From Firmicutes bacterium AM55-24TS (GTDB lineage: Bacteria; Bacillota; Clostridia; UBA1381): a stretch of DNA of 11,902 bases. The stretch lies in assembly GCA_003460745.1 (NCBI GenBank), contig QTVU01000064.1:1-11902 (forward strand). Reading direction: 5' to 3'. How positions within the stretch are numbered: the first letter of the stretch is position 1; every line of letters begins with the position of its first letter. Position numbers and translations under genes: made by a program. The notes beneath the pieces were generated by a model. It ran no database searches. It was not told the origin of the DNA and saw nothing but the letters and a program-made list of their open reading frames with translations. Below are positions 5,181-11,902 of this stretch, piece after piece.

Positions 5181-7130
5181 ATGAAAAAATTAAGCTGTGA
5201 TATTGAAACCTTTTCTGACGTAGACCTTATAAGATGCGGAGTATATAAGTATGCGGACTCTCCTAATTTTGAGATGTTACTGTTTGCATATGCTGTTGAT
5301 GATGGTGATGTTCATATAATTGATATTGCAGGCGGTGAAGAACTTCCGGAGAAAATAATACAAGCGATAAAATCAGATACCGTTGTGAAAACGGCATATA
5401 ACGCACAATTTGAGCGTGTGTGTCTGTCAAGGTATCTTAAGCTTCCCGATGGAGAATATCTTAATCCTCAGTCTTGGTACTGCACAGCTGTGCAGGCTGC
5501 GGAACTGGCACTGCCTTTGTCACTTGCCGATGTCGGAAGTGTACTCGGATTAGAGAGGCAGAAGATGACTGAGGGCAAGGAGTTAATTAAGTATTTCTGT
5601 GTACCGTGCAAGCCGACAAAATCAAACGGAAACTGTACCCGAAACAGACCGTGTCACGATATAAACAAGTGGGAAACATTCAAAAAATACTGTATGCGTG
5701 ATGTAGACGTTGAACGTCAGATTGCCGATAAACTTAAAATGTATCCTATAAGTGATGAGGAACATCGACTATATGTTCTCGACCAAATAATAAACGACAG
5801 AGGGGTATTAGTTGACAGTGAATTGGCTGAGCAGGCGGTAAAGCTTAATTCAATACAGACGGCTGTGGCGGTTGAACAGGCATATATGATAACGGGACTT
5901 GAAAATCCTAATTCAGTAACGCAGTTAAAACAGTGGCTCAAGGAAAAGGGTGTGGAAATTGAAAGTCTGTCAAAAAAGTCTGTTAAAAGTCTGGCAGATG
6001 AAACAGACGGAGATGTCAGTGAAATGCTGAAACTCCGTCTGCTTATGGCGAAAACGTCCGTCAAGAAATATGAGGCTGTAATACGCAGTGTGTGCAGCGA
6101 TAACCGTGTACACGGAATGATGCGTTTCTGCGGTGCAAACAGAACGGGAAGATGGTCCGGTAACATTCTGCAGCCGCAAAACCTGCCTCAGAACCATCTG
6201 CCGGACTTAACCCTTGCAAGGGATATTGTAAAGGACGGAGATTTTGAGATGCTTGACATGATGTTCGGAAACGTACCGAATGTCCTATCGGAACTTATAA
6301 GAACCGTTCTCATTCCAAAACCAAACCATAGATTTATTGTCGCAGACTTTTCGGCTATTGAGGCTCGTGTGCTTGCTTGGATAGCAGGAGAGCAGTGGCG
6401 AATAGATACATTCAAAAACGGCGGTGATATTTACTGTGCGTCCGCAAGTAAGATGTTTAAAGTGCCGGTGGAGAAACACGGAGTAAACGGCGAACTGCGT
6501 CAAAAGGGGAAAATATCCGAACTTGCCTGCGGTTACGGCGGCTCAGTCGGTGCGTTAAAGAATATGGGTGCTGTTGAGATGGGAGTGCAGGAGAATGAAC
6601 TTCAGGGCTTAATTAACGATTGGAGAAATGCCAATCCGCATATTGTACGTTTTTGGTACGAAGTCGGCAATGCGGCAATGAAAGCAATAAAAGAAAAAAC
6701 AACCGTTCCGTTAGGAAAACTTGTGTTTGCGTATGAACGGGGGATATTATTCATACGTCTGCCAAGCGGAAGACGGCTGTCATATATAAAACCTCGAATC
6801 GGTACAAATAGGTTCGGCGGTGACAGCATTACATATATGGGGATAAACTCCGCAAAGAAGTGGGACAGACTTGAAACTTTCGGCGGTAAGCTGACAGAGA
6901 ATATCGTACAAGGGACTGCAAGAGATTTGCTTGCAAATGCACTGATAAATGCGGCAAATGCGGGATATGATACTGTTTTTCACGTTCATGATGAAATTAT
7001 ATGTGAAGTTCCGAACGGTTACGGTTCGGTTGACGAACTGTGCAAGCTGATGTGTATAAAACCCGAATGGGCGGACGGACTTCCGCTTAATGCTGACGGT
7101 TTTGAATGTGAGTATTATAAAAAGGAATAA
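5181..7130 (+). CDS. Family A DNA polymerase with 3'-5' exonuclease
   Basis: A 649-aa phage replicative polymerase. The exonuclease domain is intact: Asp7 and Glu9 (CDIET), Asn74 to Glu78 (YNAQFE) and Tyr170/Asp174 (YCMRD). The polymerase domain shows an RTGRWSG segment at 321-327, motif A DFSAIEAR (389-396), motif B RQKGKISELACGYGG (440-454) and motif C VHDE (602-605). It should replicate the phage genome with proofreading; no 5' nuclease domain is present. ATG 5181 is preferred to an in-frame ATG at 5169 because GGTGA (5171-5175) precedes it and the family starts directly with the exonuclease; that RBS is weak for this operon. The gap to DUF2815 is filled by the toxin-antitoxin cassette, so it relies on read-through from upstream or an unseen promoter. 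An HDE/Cys-rich stretch at 140-160 (CVPCKPTKSNG, CTRNRPC) recalls a metal site. Confidence 0.93.
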   Translation: MKKLSCDIETFSDVDLIRCGVYKYADSPNFEMLLFAYAVDDGDVHIIDIAGGEELPEKIIQAIKSDTVVKTAYNAQFERVCLSRYLKLPDGEYLNPQSWYCTAVQAAELALPLSLADVGSVLGLERQKMTEGKELIKYFCVPCKPTKSNGNCTRNRPCHDINKWETFKKYCMRDVDVERQIADKLKMYPISDEEHRLYVLDQIINDRGVLVDSELAEQAVKLNSIQTAVAVEQAYMITGLENPNSVTQLKQWLKEKGVEIESLSKKSVKSLADETDGDVSEMLKLRLLMAKTSVKKYEAVIRSVCSDNRVHGMMRFCGANRTGRWSGNILQPQNLPQNHLPDLTLARDIVKDGDFEMLDMMFGNVPNVLSELIRTVLIPKPNHRFIVADFSAIEARVLAWIAGEQWRIDTFKNGGDIYCASASKMFKVPVEKHGVNGELRQKGKISELACGYGGSVGALKNMGAVEMGVQENELQGLINDWRNANPHIVRFWYEVGNAAMKAIKEKTTVPLGKLVFAYERGILFIRLPSGRRLSYIKPRIGTNRFGGDSITYMGINSAKKWDRLETFGGKLTENIVQGTARDLLANALINAANAGYDTVFHVHDEIICEVPNGYGSVDELCKLMCIKPEWADGLPLNADGFECEYYKKE

Positions 7131-7169
7131 CAAAAATGCAAAAGAAAATAAATTTAAAGGGGTACGATT

Positions 7170-7379
7170 ATGAAAATAAGATGTTTGGATAAAAAAGACT
7201 GCTTTGCTAATGCAGACGGTTATTGTATTTGCTTAACGAATAATGATTTCGGAGGAAGAAGATGTTCGTTTTATAAGACAAAGACGAAAGCTGCGACAGA
7301 ACGCAAAAAAGTTGAGAAACAATTAAAACGAAAGGGAAAAACGGGATTAATAGACATGTATAACGGGAGGGGACAATGA
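7170..7379 (+). CDS. Small Cys-rich, basic phage protein
   Basis: A 69-aa protein of unknown function. The first half holds five cysteines (residues 5, 11, 19, 21 and 32) in the order CLDKKDC, YCIC and RRCSFYK, which suggests zinc binding. The second half is a highly basic helix (KTKAATERKKVEKQLKRKGK). AAAGGGG (7156-7162) is seven bases before ATG 7170, and its stop overlaps the VapE start by ATGA. Its fixed place between polymerase and VapE suggests a replication accessory that contacts nucleic acid, but that is inference only. Confidence 0.75.
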   Translation: MKIRCLDKKDCFANADGYCICLTNNDFGGRRCSFYKTKTKAATERKKVEKQLKRKGKTGLIDMYNGRGQ

Positions 7380-9733
7380 AAATATCTGTCGGGAACAGCC
7401 GTACATCAAGAGCGTGGAAGATTAAAGAATTTTCGTGGGAGAAATTTGTTCAGAAGTGTTCTCAGACAATACGAACGGCTGAAACGGTGCAGGAATATCG
7501 TAAACTTCCTAAAGGTCAGCAGGATAATATCAAAGATGTGGGCGGATTTGTCGGAGGTGAACTTCGCAGCGGTCTAAGGAGAAAAGATACTGTGATTAAC
7601 CGATGTCTGCTCACTCTTGATGCGGATTACGCAGACGAGGATTTTTGGGAGCAGATTGAACTGTTCTTTAATTTCAAATGCCTGATATATTCCACACACA
7701 AGCATACTGCACAAACACCGAGATTCAGGCTTATTATCCCTCTGTCACGTCCTGTTACGGCAGATGAATATACGGCGGTTGCACGCAGAATAGCGGCAGA
7801 TATAGGCATAGAACAGTTTGACGATACAACGTATCAGCCGCATAGACTTATGTATTGGCCGTCAACATCTTCTGACGGTGAGTTTGTATTTCAGCACCGT
7901 GACGGTGAAGAAATAGATGCGGACGCAGTGCTTGCACGTTATAAAGACTGGCATGATACTTCTGAATATCCTGTTTCGTCAAGACAGAAAAAAATTGTAT
8001 CACACGCATTGAAGAAACAGGCAGACCCTCTGACAAAGCAGGGAATAGTAGGTGCATTTTGCCGTGCATATACGATACAGGACGCAATAAGCACATTCCT
8101 TTCAGATGTATATGAACCAAGCAGTCTGAACGGCCGTTATGATTATATCCCCGCCGATTCCGTAGCCGGAGTGATAGTGTATAATGACAAGTTTGCATAC
8201 TCTCATCACGCAACAGACCCTGCCTGCGGTAAGCTGTGCAACAGCTTTGATTTGGTGCGGATACATAAGTTTTCATATCTTGACAAAGATGAAACCGACA
8301 GTGAGAAATCAGCCTCATTTAAAGCAATGACAGACTTTGCAATGCAGGACGGCAGAGTTAAAGAACAGACACTGACGGATAAGGAAAAGGCTGTGTATGA
8401 GGAGTTTTCTGTGATTGATGACAATGACGATACATCGTGGCATAAGTATTTGTCTGTAAATAAGCACGGCGATGTAGAGAACAGCATACAAAACCTCACG
8501 ATAATACTTCAGAACGATCCGAAACTAAAGGGAATAGTTTTTAACGAACTGTCGGACTGTATAGAAATTAACGGTGATGTACCGTGGCAGCACCCGTCTA
8601 AGTATTGGCGGGACGCTGATGACGCACAGCTGCTTACATATCTTACATACAGCTACGGTAAATTCACAAGAGTGAATTATGATGTGGCACTTGCAAAAGT
8701 TGTTGATGACCGTTCGTTCCATCCGATACGGCAGTATCTTGACGGTCTGCCGAAGTGGGATAAGCAGAAACGTGTAGATACGCTTTTAACGGATTACCTT
8801 GGTGCAGAGGACAATCCATACACTCGTGCGGTTATCCGTAAAACACTATGCGGAGCGGTAGCAAGAGTAATGGTGCCGGGAATAAAGTTTGACACTATGC
8901 TTGTACTGTCAGGACCGCAGGGAATAGGAAAGTCGACGATTATATCCAAGCTGTGCGGTGAGTGGTTTAACGATTCGCTTTTATTATCCGATACGAAGGA
9001 TAAGACGGCGGCGGAGAAGCTACAGGGATTTTGGATTTTAGAGATAGGCGAGCTTGCAGGACTTAAGAAAACTGAGATTGAAACACTGCGCGGCTTTATA
9101 TCAAGGCAGAACGATGTGTTCCGTGCGTCCTTCGGTCGCAGAGCGACGCCGCATTTAAGACAGTGTATTTTCATAGGCACAACGAATGCGGAACACGGAT
9201 ACCTCAGAGATACTACGGGCAACCGACGTTTTTTCCCTGTTAAGGTATCGGGGAACTCGGAGAAAAAGCCGTGGCAGATTACGCAGAATGAAATAGACCA
9301 GATTTGGGCGGAGGCGCTTGTGTATTACAGGAACAAGGAACCGCTTATTCTTGATGAGCAGACGGAGAAACTTGCTAAGAAACTTCAGCGTGAGGCTATG
9401 GAAACAGACGAACGTGAGGGTATGGTGCGTGAATACCTTGAAACATTGCTGCCTGTAAATTGGAATGAAATGTCCTTGTATGAACGTCGGAATTTTCTTG
9501 ACGGAAGTGAATTCGGAGAGGTGAATATTAAAGGGGAAATAAAGCGTCAGAAGGTATGCAATATGGAAATATGGTGTGAATGTTTCGGTAAGGCGAAAGC
9601 GGATTTGAAAAGGATTGACGCAAATGCCATATCTGCCATTATGGCAAAAATAGAGGGCTGGCAGAAGATGAGCAAAAAGAGCCGTTTCGGAATTTACGGA
9701 GCGGCAGCAGGTTACGAAAGGACAGAGGTATAG
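7376..9733 (+). CDS. VapE family primase-helicase
   Basis: A 785-aa replication protein. The N-terminus looks like an archaeo-eukaryotic primase-polymerase domain: LLTLDADYAD with Asp82 and Asp84, STHKHT with His108 and His110, and RFRLIIPL with Arg116. A linker of unclear fold follows (about 200-440). The C-terminal VapE (virulence-associated E) ATPase spans about 455-625: GLPKWDKQKRVDTLL, Walker A GPQGIGKST (513-521), Walker B WILEIGE (553-559), the sensor GTTNAEHGYLRD (601-612) and the GNRRFFPV arginine finger (615-622). Such proteins prime and unwind phage DNA and stand in for DnaG and DnaB. ATG 7376 overlaps the previous stop (ATGA), with GGGAGGGG just upstream. Its stop codon lies in a small hairpin, followed by a repeat-rich non-coding region that may be its loading site. 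Confidence 0.92.
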   Translation: MKISVGNSRTSRAWKIKEFSWEKFVQKCSQTIRTAETVQEYRKLPKGQQDNIKDVGGFVGGELRSGLRRKDTVINRCLLTLDADYADEDFWEQIELFFNFKCLIYSTHKHTAQTPRFRLIIPLSRPVTADEYTAVARRIAADIGIEQFDDTTYQPHRLMYWPSTSSDGEFVFQHRDGEEIDADAVLARYKDWHDTSEYPVSSRQKKIVSHALKKQADPLTKQGIVGAFCRAYTIQDAISTFLSDVYEPSSLNGRYDYIPADSVAGVIVYNDKFAYSHHATDPACGKLCNSFDLVRIHKFSYLDKDETDSEKSASFKAMTDFAMQDGRVKEQTLTDKEKAVYEEFSVIDDNDDTSWHKYLSVNKHGDVENSIQNLTIILQNDPKLKGIVFNELSDCIEINGDVPWQHPSKYWRDADDAQLLTYLTYSYGKFTRVNYDVALAKVVDDRSFHPIRQYLDGLPKWDKQKRVDTLLTDYLGAEDNPYTRAVIRKTLCGAVARVMVPGIKFDTMLVLSGPQGIGKSTIISKLCGEWFNDSLLLSDTKDKTAAEKLQGFWILEIGELAGLKKTEIETLRGFISRQNDVFRASFGRRATPHLRQCIFIGTTNAEHGYLRDTTGNRRFFPVKVSGNSEKKPWQITQNEIDQIWAEALVYYRNKEPLILDEQTEKLAKKLQREAMETDEREGMVREYLETLLPVNWNEMSLYERRNFLDGSEFGEVNIKGEIKRQKVCNMEIWCECFGKAKADLKRIDANAISAIMAKIEGWQKMSKKSRFGIYGAAAGYERTEV

Positions 9734-9745
9734 ACTTCTATACCT
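9726..9745 (+). other. 8-bp hairpin spanning the vapE stop
   Basis: AGGTATAG (9726-9733) pairs exactly with CTATACCT (9738-9745) around a four-base loop, and TGTTTTGTG follows. It could be a weak terminator, but the T run is short and the stem AT-rich. The left arm contains the vapE stop codon TAG. Confidence 0.4.
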
Positions 9746-9750
9746 GTTTT

Positions 9751-9949
9751 GTGTTCCGATGTAACCGAAAAGTTCCGTAAAAAAGCTTGGTTCGGAACAC
9801 TCGAAAACGGCATAAAACCTATATAAATTAAAGGTAATGTTCCGATGTTACCTAAAAAGTTATATAGATTATATATTATTATATTAAAAATTACGCACAT
9901 ATATATACGCGCGTAGGATATAGGGAACGGAAGGAACTTCGGAACTTGT
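9751..9949. other. Candidate replication origin: GTTCC repeats and AT-rich block
   Basis: This non-coding stretch holds seven GTTCC/GGAAC cores: forward at 9753, 9772 and 9839, reverse at 9794, 9924, 9933 and 9941. A 23-24-base direct repeat occurs at 9752 and 9838, differing at two positions and a one-base indel. GTGTTCCGA (9751-9759) is inverted at 9792-9800, and AGGTAA (9832-9837) at 9848-9853. Bases 9862-9908 are almost entirely A and T. Repeats plus an AT-rich block beside the primase-helicase gene are the usual layout of an iteron origin. No binding protein is known for it, and it might instead be a regulatory region for the next operon. Confidence 0.5.
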
Positions 9950-9961
9950 ATGGGAGGTAAA

Positions 9962-10243
9962 ATGCGTGAGAATGAGATAGAAAAAATGCTTGTGAATGCA
10001 GTGAAAATACACGGAGGTCTTGCACTGAAATTTGTATCGCCGAACTTTAACGGTATGCCCGACAGATTGATTTTGCTGCCTTTCGGAAAAATTGCATTTG
10101 CAGAGATGAAAGCACCAGGACGGAAAATGAGGAGCATACAGATAAAGCGAAAAAGGCAATTAGAAGCATTAGGGTTTTTGGTGTATTGCATTGACGATAC
10201 GGAACAAATCGGAGGTGTGCTTGATGAAATTGAACAGAGCTAA
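9962..10243 (+). CDS. VRR-NUC domain nuclease
   Basis: A 93-aa stand-alone VRR-NUC nuclease, a PD-(D/E)XK-type fold. Glu5/Glu7 in the first helix, Asp34 in GMPDRL, Glu48-Met-Lys50 in FAEMK and Gln60 form the expected active-site set. Members act on flaps, junctions or single-strand/duplex boundaries; in clostridial phages the gene almost always follows VapE and precedes the SNF2 helicase, as here, suggesting they act together on replication or recombination intermediates. The start is uncertain: ATG 9962 leaves only four bases after GGAGG (9953-9957), while an in-frame ATG at 9950 lies ahead of that site and would have no RBS. I prefer 9962. It overlaps the helicase gene by 20 bases. Confidence 0.9.
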   Translation: MRENEIEKMLVNAVKIHGGLALKFVSPNFNGMPDRLILLPFGKIAFAEMKAPGRKMRSIQIKRKRQLEALGFLVYCIDDTEQIGGVLDEIEQS

Positions 10244-11582
10244 TTTGCATGAGTATCAAAAGTACGGTGTTGATTTTATAATAAACAATCCGATTTCGGC
10301 ACTTATGCTGGAATGCGGTCTTGGCAAGACGATAACAACACTCACAGCTGTAAGTGACCTCATGTATGATTATTTTGAGATTTCAAAAGTCCTTATAATA
10401 GCTCCTCTCAGAGTTGGACTGTCGGTATGGAAACAGGAGTGTGACAAATGGGAACAGTTAAAATACCTGAGATGTTCAATAGCAATCGGCAGTGCGGACG
10501 AAAGGGAAAAAGCCTTAAAAGCAGACGCAGACATTTATATCATAAACCGTGAAAATGTAGAGTGGCTTGTAAATAGCGGTCACATTGATTTTGATATGGT
10601 TGTGATAGACGAACTCAGTTCGTTTAAATCCCATCAAAGCAAACGGTTTAAAGCACTGCGTAAGGTCAGACCTAAGTTTGACAGAATTGTAGGTCTGACA
10701 GGAACACCTGCACCTAACGGCTTGATTGATTTGTGGGCTGAGATAAATCTGCTGGATATGGGAGAAAGGCTCGGAAGATATATAACAGGTTTTCGTGATG
10801 AATATTTCAAACCGGATAAACGAAACGGTGCGATTGTGTATTCATACAAGCCGTTGGTTAATGCAGAAAAAAGGATATATGAGAAAATATCGGATATATG
10901 TATTTCGATGAAAGCAACGGATTATATCAAAATGCCTGAAAGAATAGACAATATTTACGAAGTTGAGATGAACGATAAAGAGATGAAACTTTATCGGAAA
11001 CTTGAAAAGGAAATGTTTCTGCCGTTTGCCGACGGTGATATTGATGCAGTGAATGCGGCGAGTCTCAGCAATAAACTGCTGCAGCTTGCAAACGGTGCGG
11101 TTTATGATGAAAACCAAAATGTGAAGAAAATACATAATCGTAAACTTGAAGCTTTGGAGGATTTAATTGAGGCGTCAAACGGAAAGAGCATACTTGTTTA
11201 TTACGGCTATAAGCACGATAAGGACAGAATAGCAGAAAAATTTAATATCCGTGAGATAAAAACGGAACGGGATATTTGCGATTGGAATAACGGTAAAATA
11301 CAAATTGCGTTGGCACATCCGGCAAGCTGCGGACACGGACTGAATTTGCAGAAAGGCGGAAGCACGATTATATGGTTCGGACTGACGTGGAGTTTGGAGC
11401 TGTATCAGCAGGCGAATGCAAGACTTTATAGGCAGGGACAGAACAACACGGTAGTTGTTCATCATATTGTGACCAAAGGTACGGTTGATGAAGATGTGAT
11501 GACGGCTTTAAATGATAAAGACATGGGACAGGCTTCTTTGATGGAGGCTATAAAAGCAAGGATGGAGGGAATATACAAATGA
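10224..11582 (+). CDS. SNF2-family helicase
   Basis: A 452-aa superfamily 2 ATPase of SNF2 type. Motifs run in order: LHEYQKYGV (8-16, Q motif), Walker A CGLGKT (31-36), a DEAH-like box reading VIDELSSFK (127-135), motif III LTGTPAPN (158-165), IALAHPASCGHGLNLQKG (361-378, motif V) and QQANARLYRQGQ (395-406, motif VI) with arginine fingers. The TVDEDVMTALNDK tail is usual for phage SNF2 helicases. It should translocate on duplex DNA and move proteins or branch junctions. ATG 10224 is chosen because GGAGGTG (10211-10217) precedes it with six-base spacing; an upstream in-frame start lies inside the nuclease gene. It overlaps the nuclease gene by 20 bases and the next gene by ATGA, so the three are one operon. 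Confidence 0.92.
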   Translation: MKLNRANLHEYQKYGVDFIINNPISALMLECGLGKTITTLTAVSDLMYDYFEISKVLIIAPLRVGLSVWKQECDKWEQLKYLRCSIAIGSADEREKALKADADIYIINRENVEWLVNSGHIDFDMVVIDELSSFKSHQSKRFKALRKVRPKFDRIVGLTGTPAPNGLIDLWAEINLLDMGERLGRYITGFRDEYFKPDKRNGAIVYSYKPLVNAEKRIYEKISDICISMKATDYIKMPERIDNIYEVEMNDKEMKLYRKLEKEMFLPFADGDIDAVNAASLSNKLLQLANGAVYDENQNVKKIHNRKLEALEDLIEASNGKSILVYYGYKHDKDRIAEKFNIREIKTERDICDWNNGKIQIALAHPASCGHGLNLQKGGSTIIWFGLTWSLELYQQANARLYRQGQNNTVVVHHIVTKGTVDEDVMTALNDKDMGQASLMEAIKARMEGIYK

Positions 11583-11902
11583 CGGCAAAGGAATATTTAA
11601 GTCAGCTTATAACAATGGATAATGCGATAAACAGAAAACAACAGCGTCTTATGACACTTCGTGATGTTGCAATGAATACCACTCCGAATTACAGCGGAGA
11701 AACAGTTCAGCATACACGGAATAAAAATCCGCTTGAAAATATAATGACAAAGATAATCGATATTGACCGTGATATTGACAGAGATATTGATGAACTTGTC
11801 GATTTTAAAGCAGAAGTATGGGAAAAGCTTGATAAAATCGCAGATGAAAGATATAAACGGATTTTGTGGCTTAGATATGCCGACCGTAAAACGTGGAGAT
11901 AT
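11579..11902 (+). CDS. DUF1492 (ArpU-like) phage regulator, 3' end missing
   Basis: 108 codons are seen before the window ends, so the protein is partial. The layout matches DUF1492: an N-terminal helical coiled-coil (YLSQLITMDNAINRKQQRL), a variable middle (38-55), a charged helical DIDRDIDRDIDELVDFK segment (61-77), and ERYKRILWLRYADRKTWRY, which leads into a sigma region 4-like helix-turn-helix that falls outside the window. Such proteins are linked to late gene transcription in Firmicutes phages. ATG 11579 overlaps the helicase stop (ATGA) and GGAGGG (11564-11569) is nine bases upstream. Its position just after the replication block fits a switch to late expression. Confidence 0.8.
   Translation, partial: MTAKEYLSQLITMDNAINRKQQRLMTLRDVAMNTTPNYSGETVQHTRNKNPLENIMTKIIDIDRDIDRDIDELVDFKAEVWEKLDKIADERYKRILWLRYADRKTWRY
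11759..11794 (+). repeat. Three tandem 12-base repeats in the DUF1492 gene
   Basis: GATATTGAC plus one codon is repeated three times in frame (GATATTGACCGT, GATATTGACAGA, GATATTGATGAA), encoding DIDR-DIDR-DIDE. Exact first and near-exact later units suggest recent slippage expansion within a helix. Confidence 0.7.

Noticed and set aside
5717..6166. Long minus-strand open frame inside the polymerase gene
   Set aside because: It is the shadow of a strongly supported coding frame; it has no domain sense and no RBS.
7137..7193. 18-codon ORF (MQKKINLKG...) overlapping the Cys-rich gene start, with an AAAAGGA upstream
   Set aside because: The downstream ATG 7170 has a better RBS and continues to the ATGA junction; a leader peptide cannot be excluded but has no support.
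7848..8318. 156-codon minus-strand open frame inside vapE
   Set aside because: Antisense to the primase domain; its sequence is rich in Cys, His and Leu as in chance translations.
9751..9949. CRISPR array or attachment site from the GTTCC repeats
   Set aside because: Units are short, in mixed orientation and unevenly spaced, with no integrase or cas gene nearby.

Overview
The window reads as part of a temperate phage or prophage genome, or a phage-derived mobile element, from a low-GC Gram-positive host, most likely a gut-type Clostridia (Lachnospiraceae/Oscillospiraceae). The basis is strong purine-rich Shine-Dalgarno sites, tight ATGA overlaps between genes, and a gene order (DUF2800 nuclease, DUF2815 single-strand binding protein, family A DNA polymerase, VapE primase-helicase, VRR-NUC nuclease, SNF2 helicase, DUF1492) that I recognise as the replication module of clostridial siphophages. 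No integrase, structural, lysis, tRNA or rRNA gene is visible. The last gene runs off the right edge.

Layout. (1) 1-1665: two AT-rich palindromes, then a compact, very AT-rich operon of a region-4-only sigma-like protein, an HTH_16 protein (a pair that resembles ORF7/ORF8 of Tn916-type conjugative elements) and a DUF3825 protein of unknown function, closed by a 19-bp perfect terminator. (2) 1671-2182: a hairpin-rich leader that includes a Met-Lys-Thr-stop mini-ORF, a terminator and a 13-bp hairpin covering the ribosome binding site of a second small sigma-like/HTH gene. (3) 2264-4427: a 64-codon gene that appears to start at ATT, a 99-aa phage protein, the Cas4-like DUF2800 nuclease and the DUF2815 protein. 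(4) 4448-5158, minus strand: a complete Phd/Doc toxin-antitoxin cassette with its own consensus promoter, inverted-repeat operator and one-way terminator, sitting between DUF2815 and the polymerase. (5) 5181-9733: DNA polymerase, a small Cys-rich protein and the VapE primase-helicase. (6) 9734-9961: a non-coding stretch with repeated GTTCC/GGAAC motifs in both orientations, inverted repeats and an AT-rich block, a candidate replication origin. (7) 9962-11902: VRR-NUC nuclease, SNF2 helicase and the start of a DUF1492 regulator.

How the genes fit together: the VapE protein would prime and unwind, perhaps loading at the repeat region just downstream of its gene; the family A polymerase would extend; DUF2815 would coat single strands; DUF2800, VRR-NUC and SNF2 would process or remodel forks and recombination intermediates. 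The small sigma-like and DUF1492 proteins are candidate switches between transcription phases. The Phd/Doc pair looks like an independently regulated addiction or defence cargo. Composition is mosaic: lines counted by hand are near 27% GC in the first gene, 33% in the antitoxin and 48% in the polymerase, consistent with modules of different origin.
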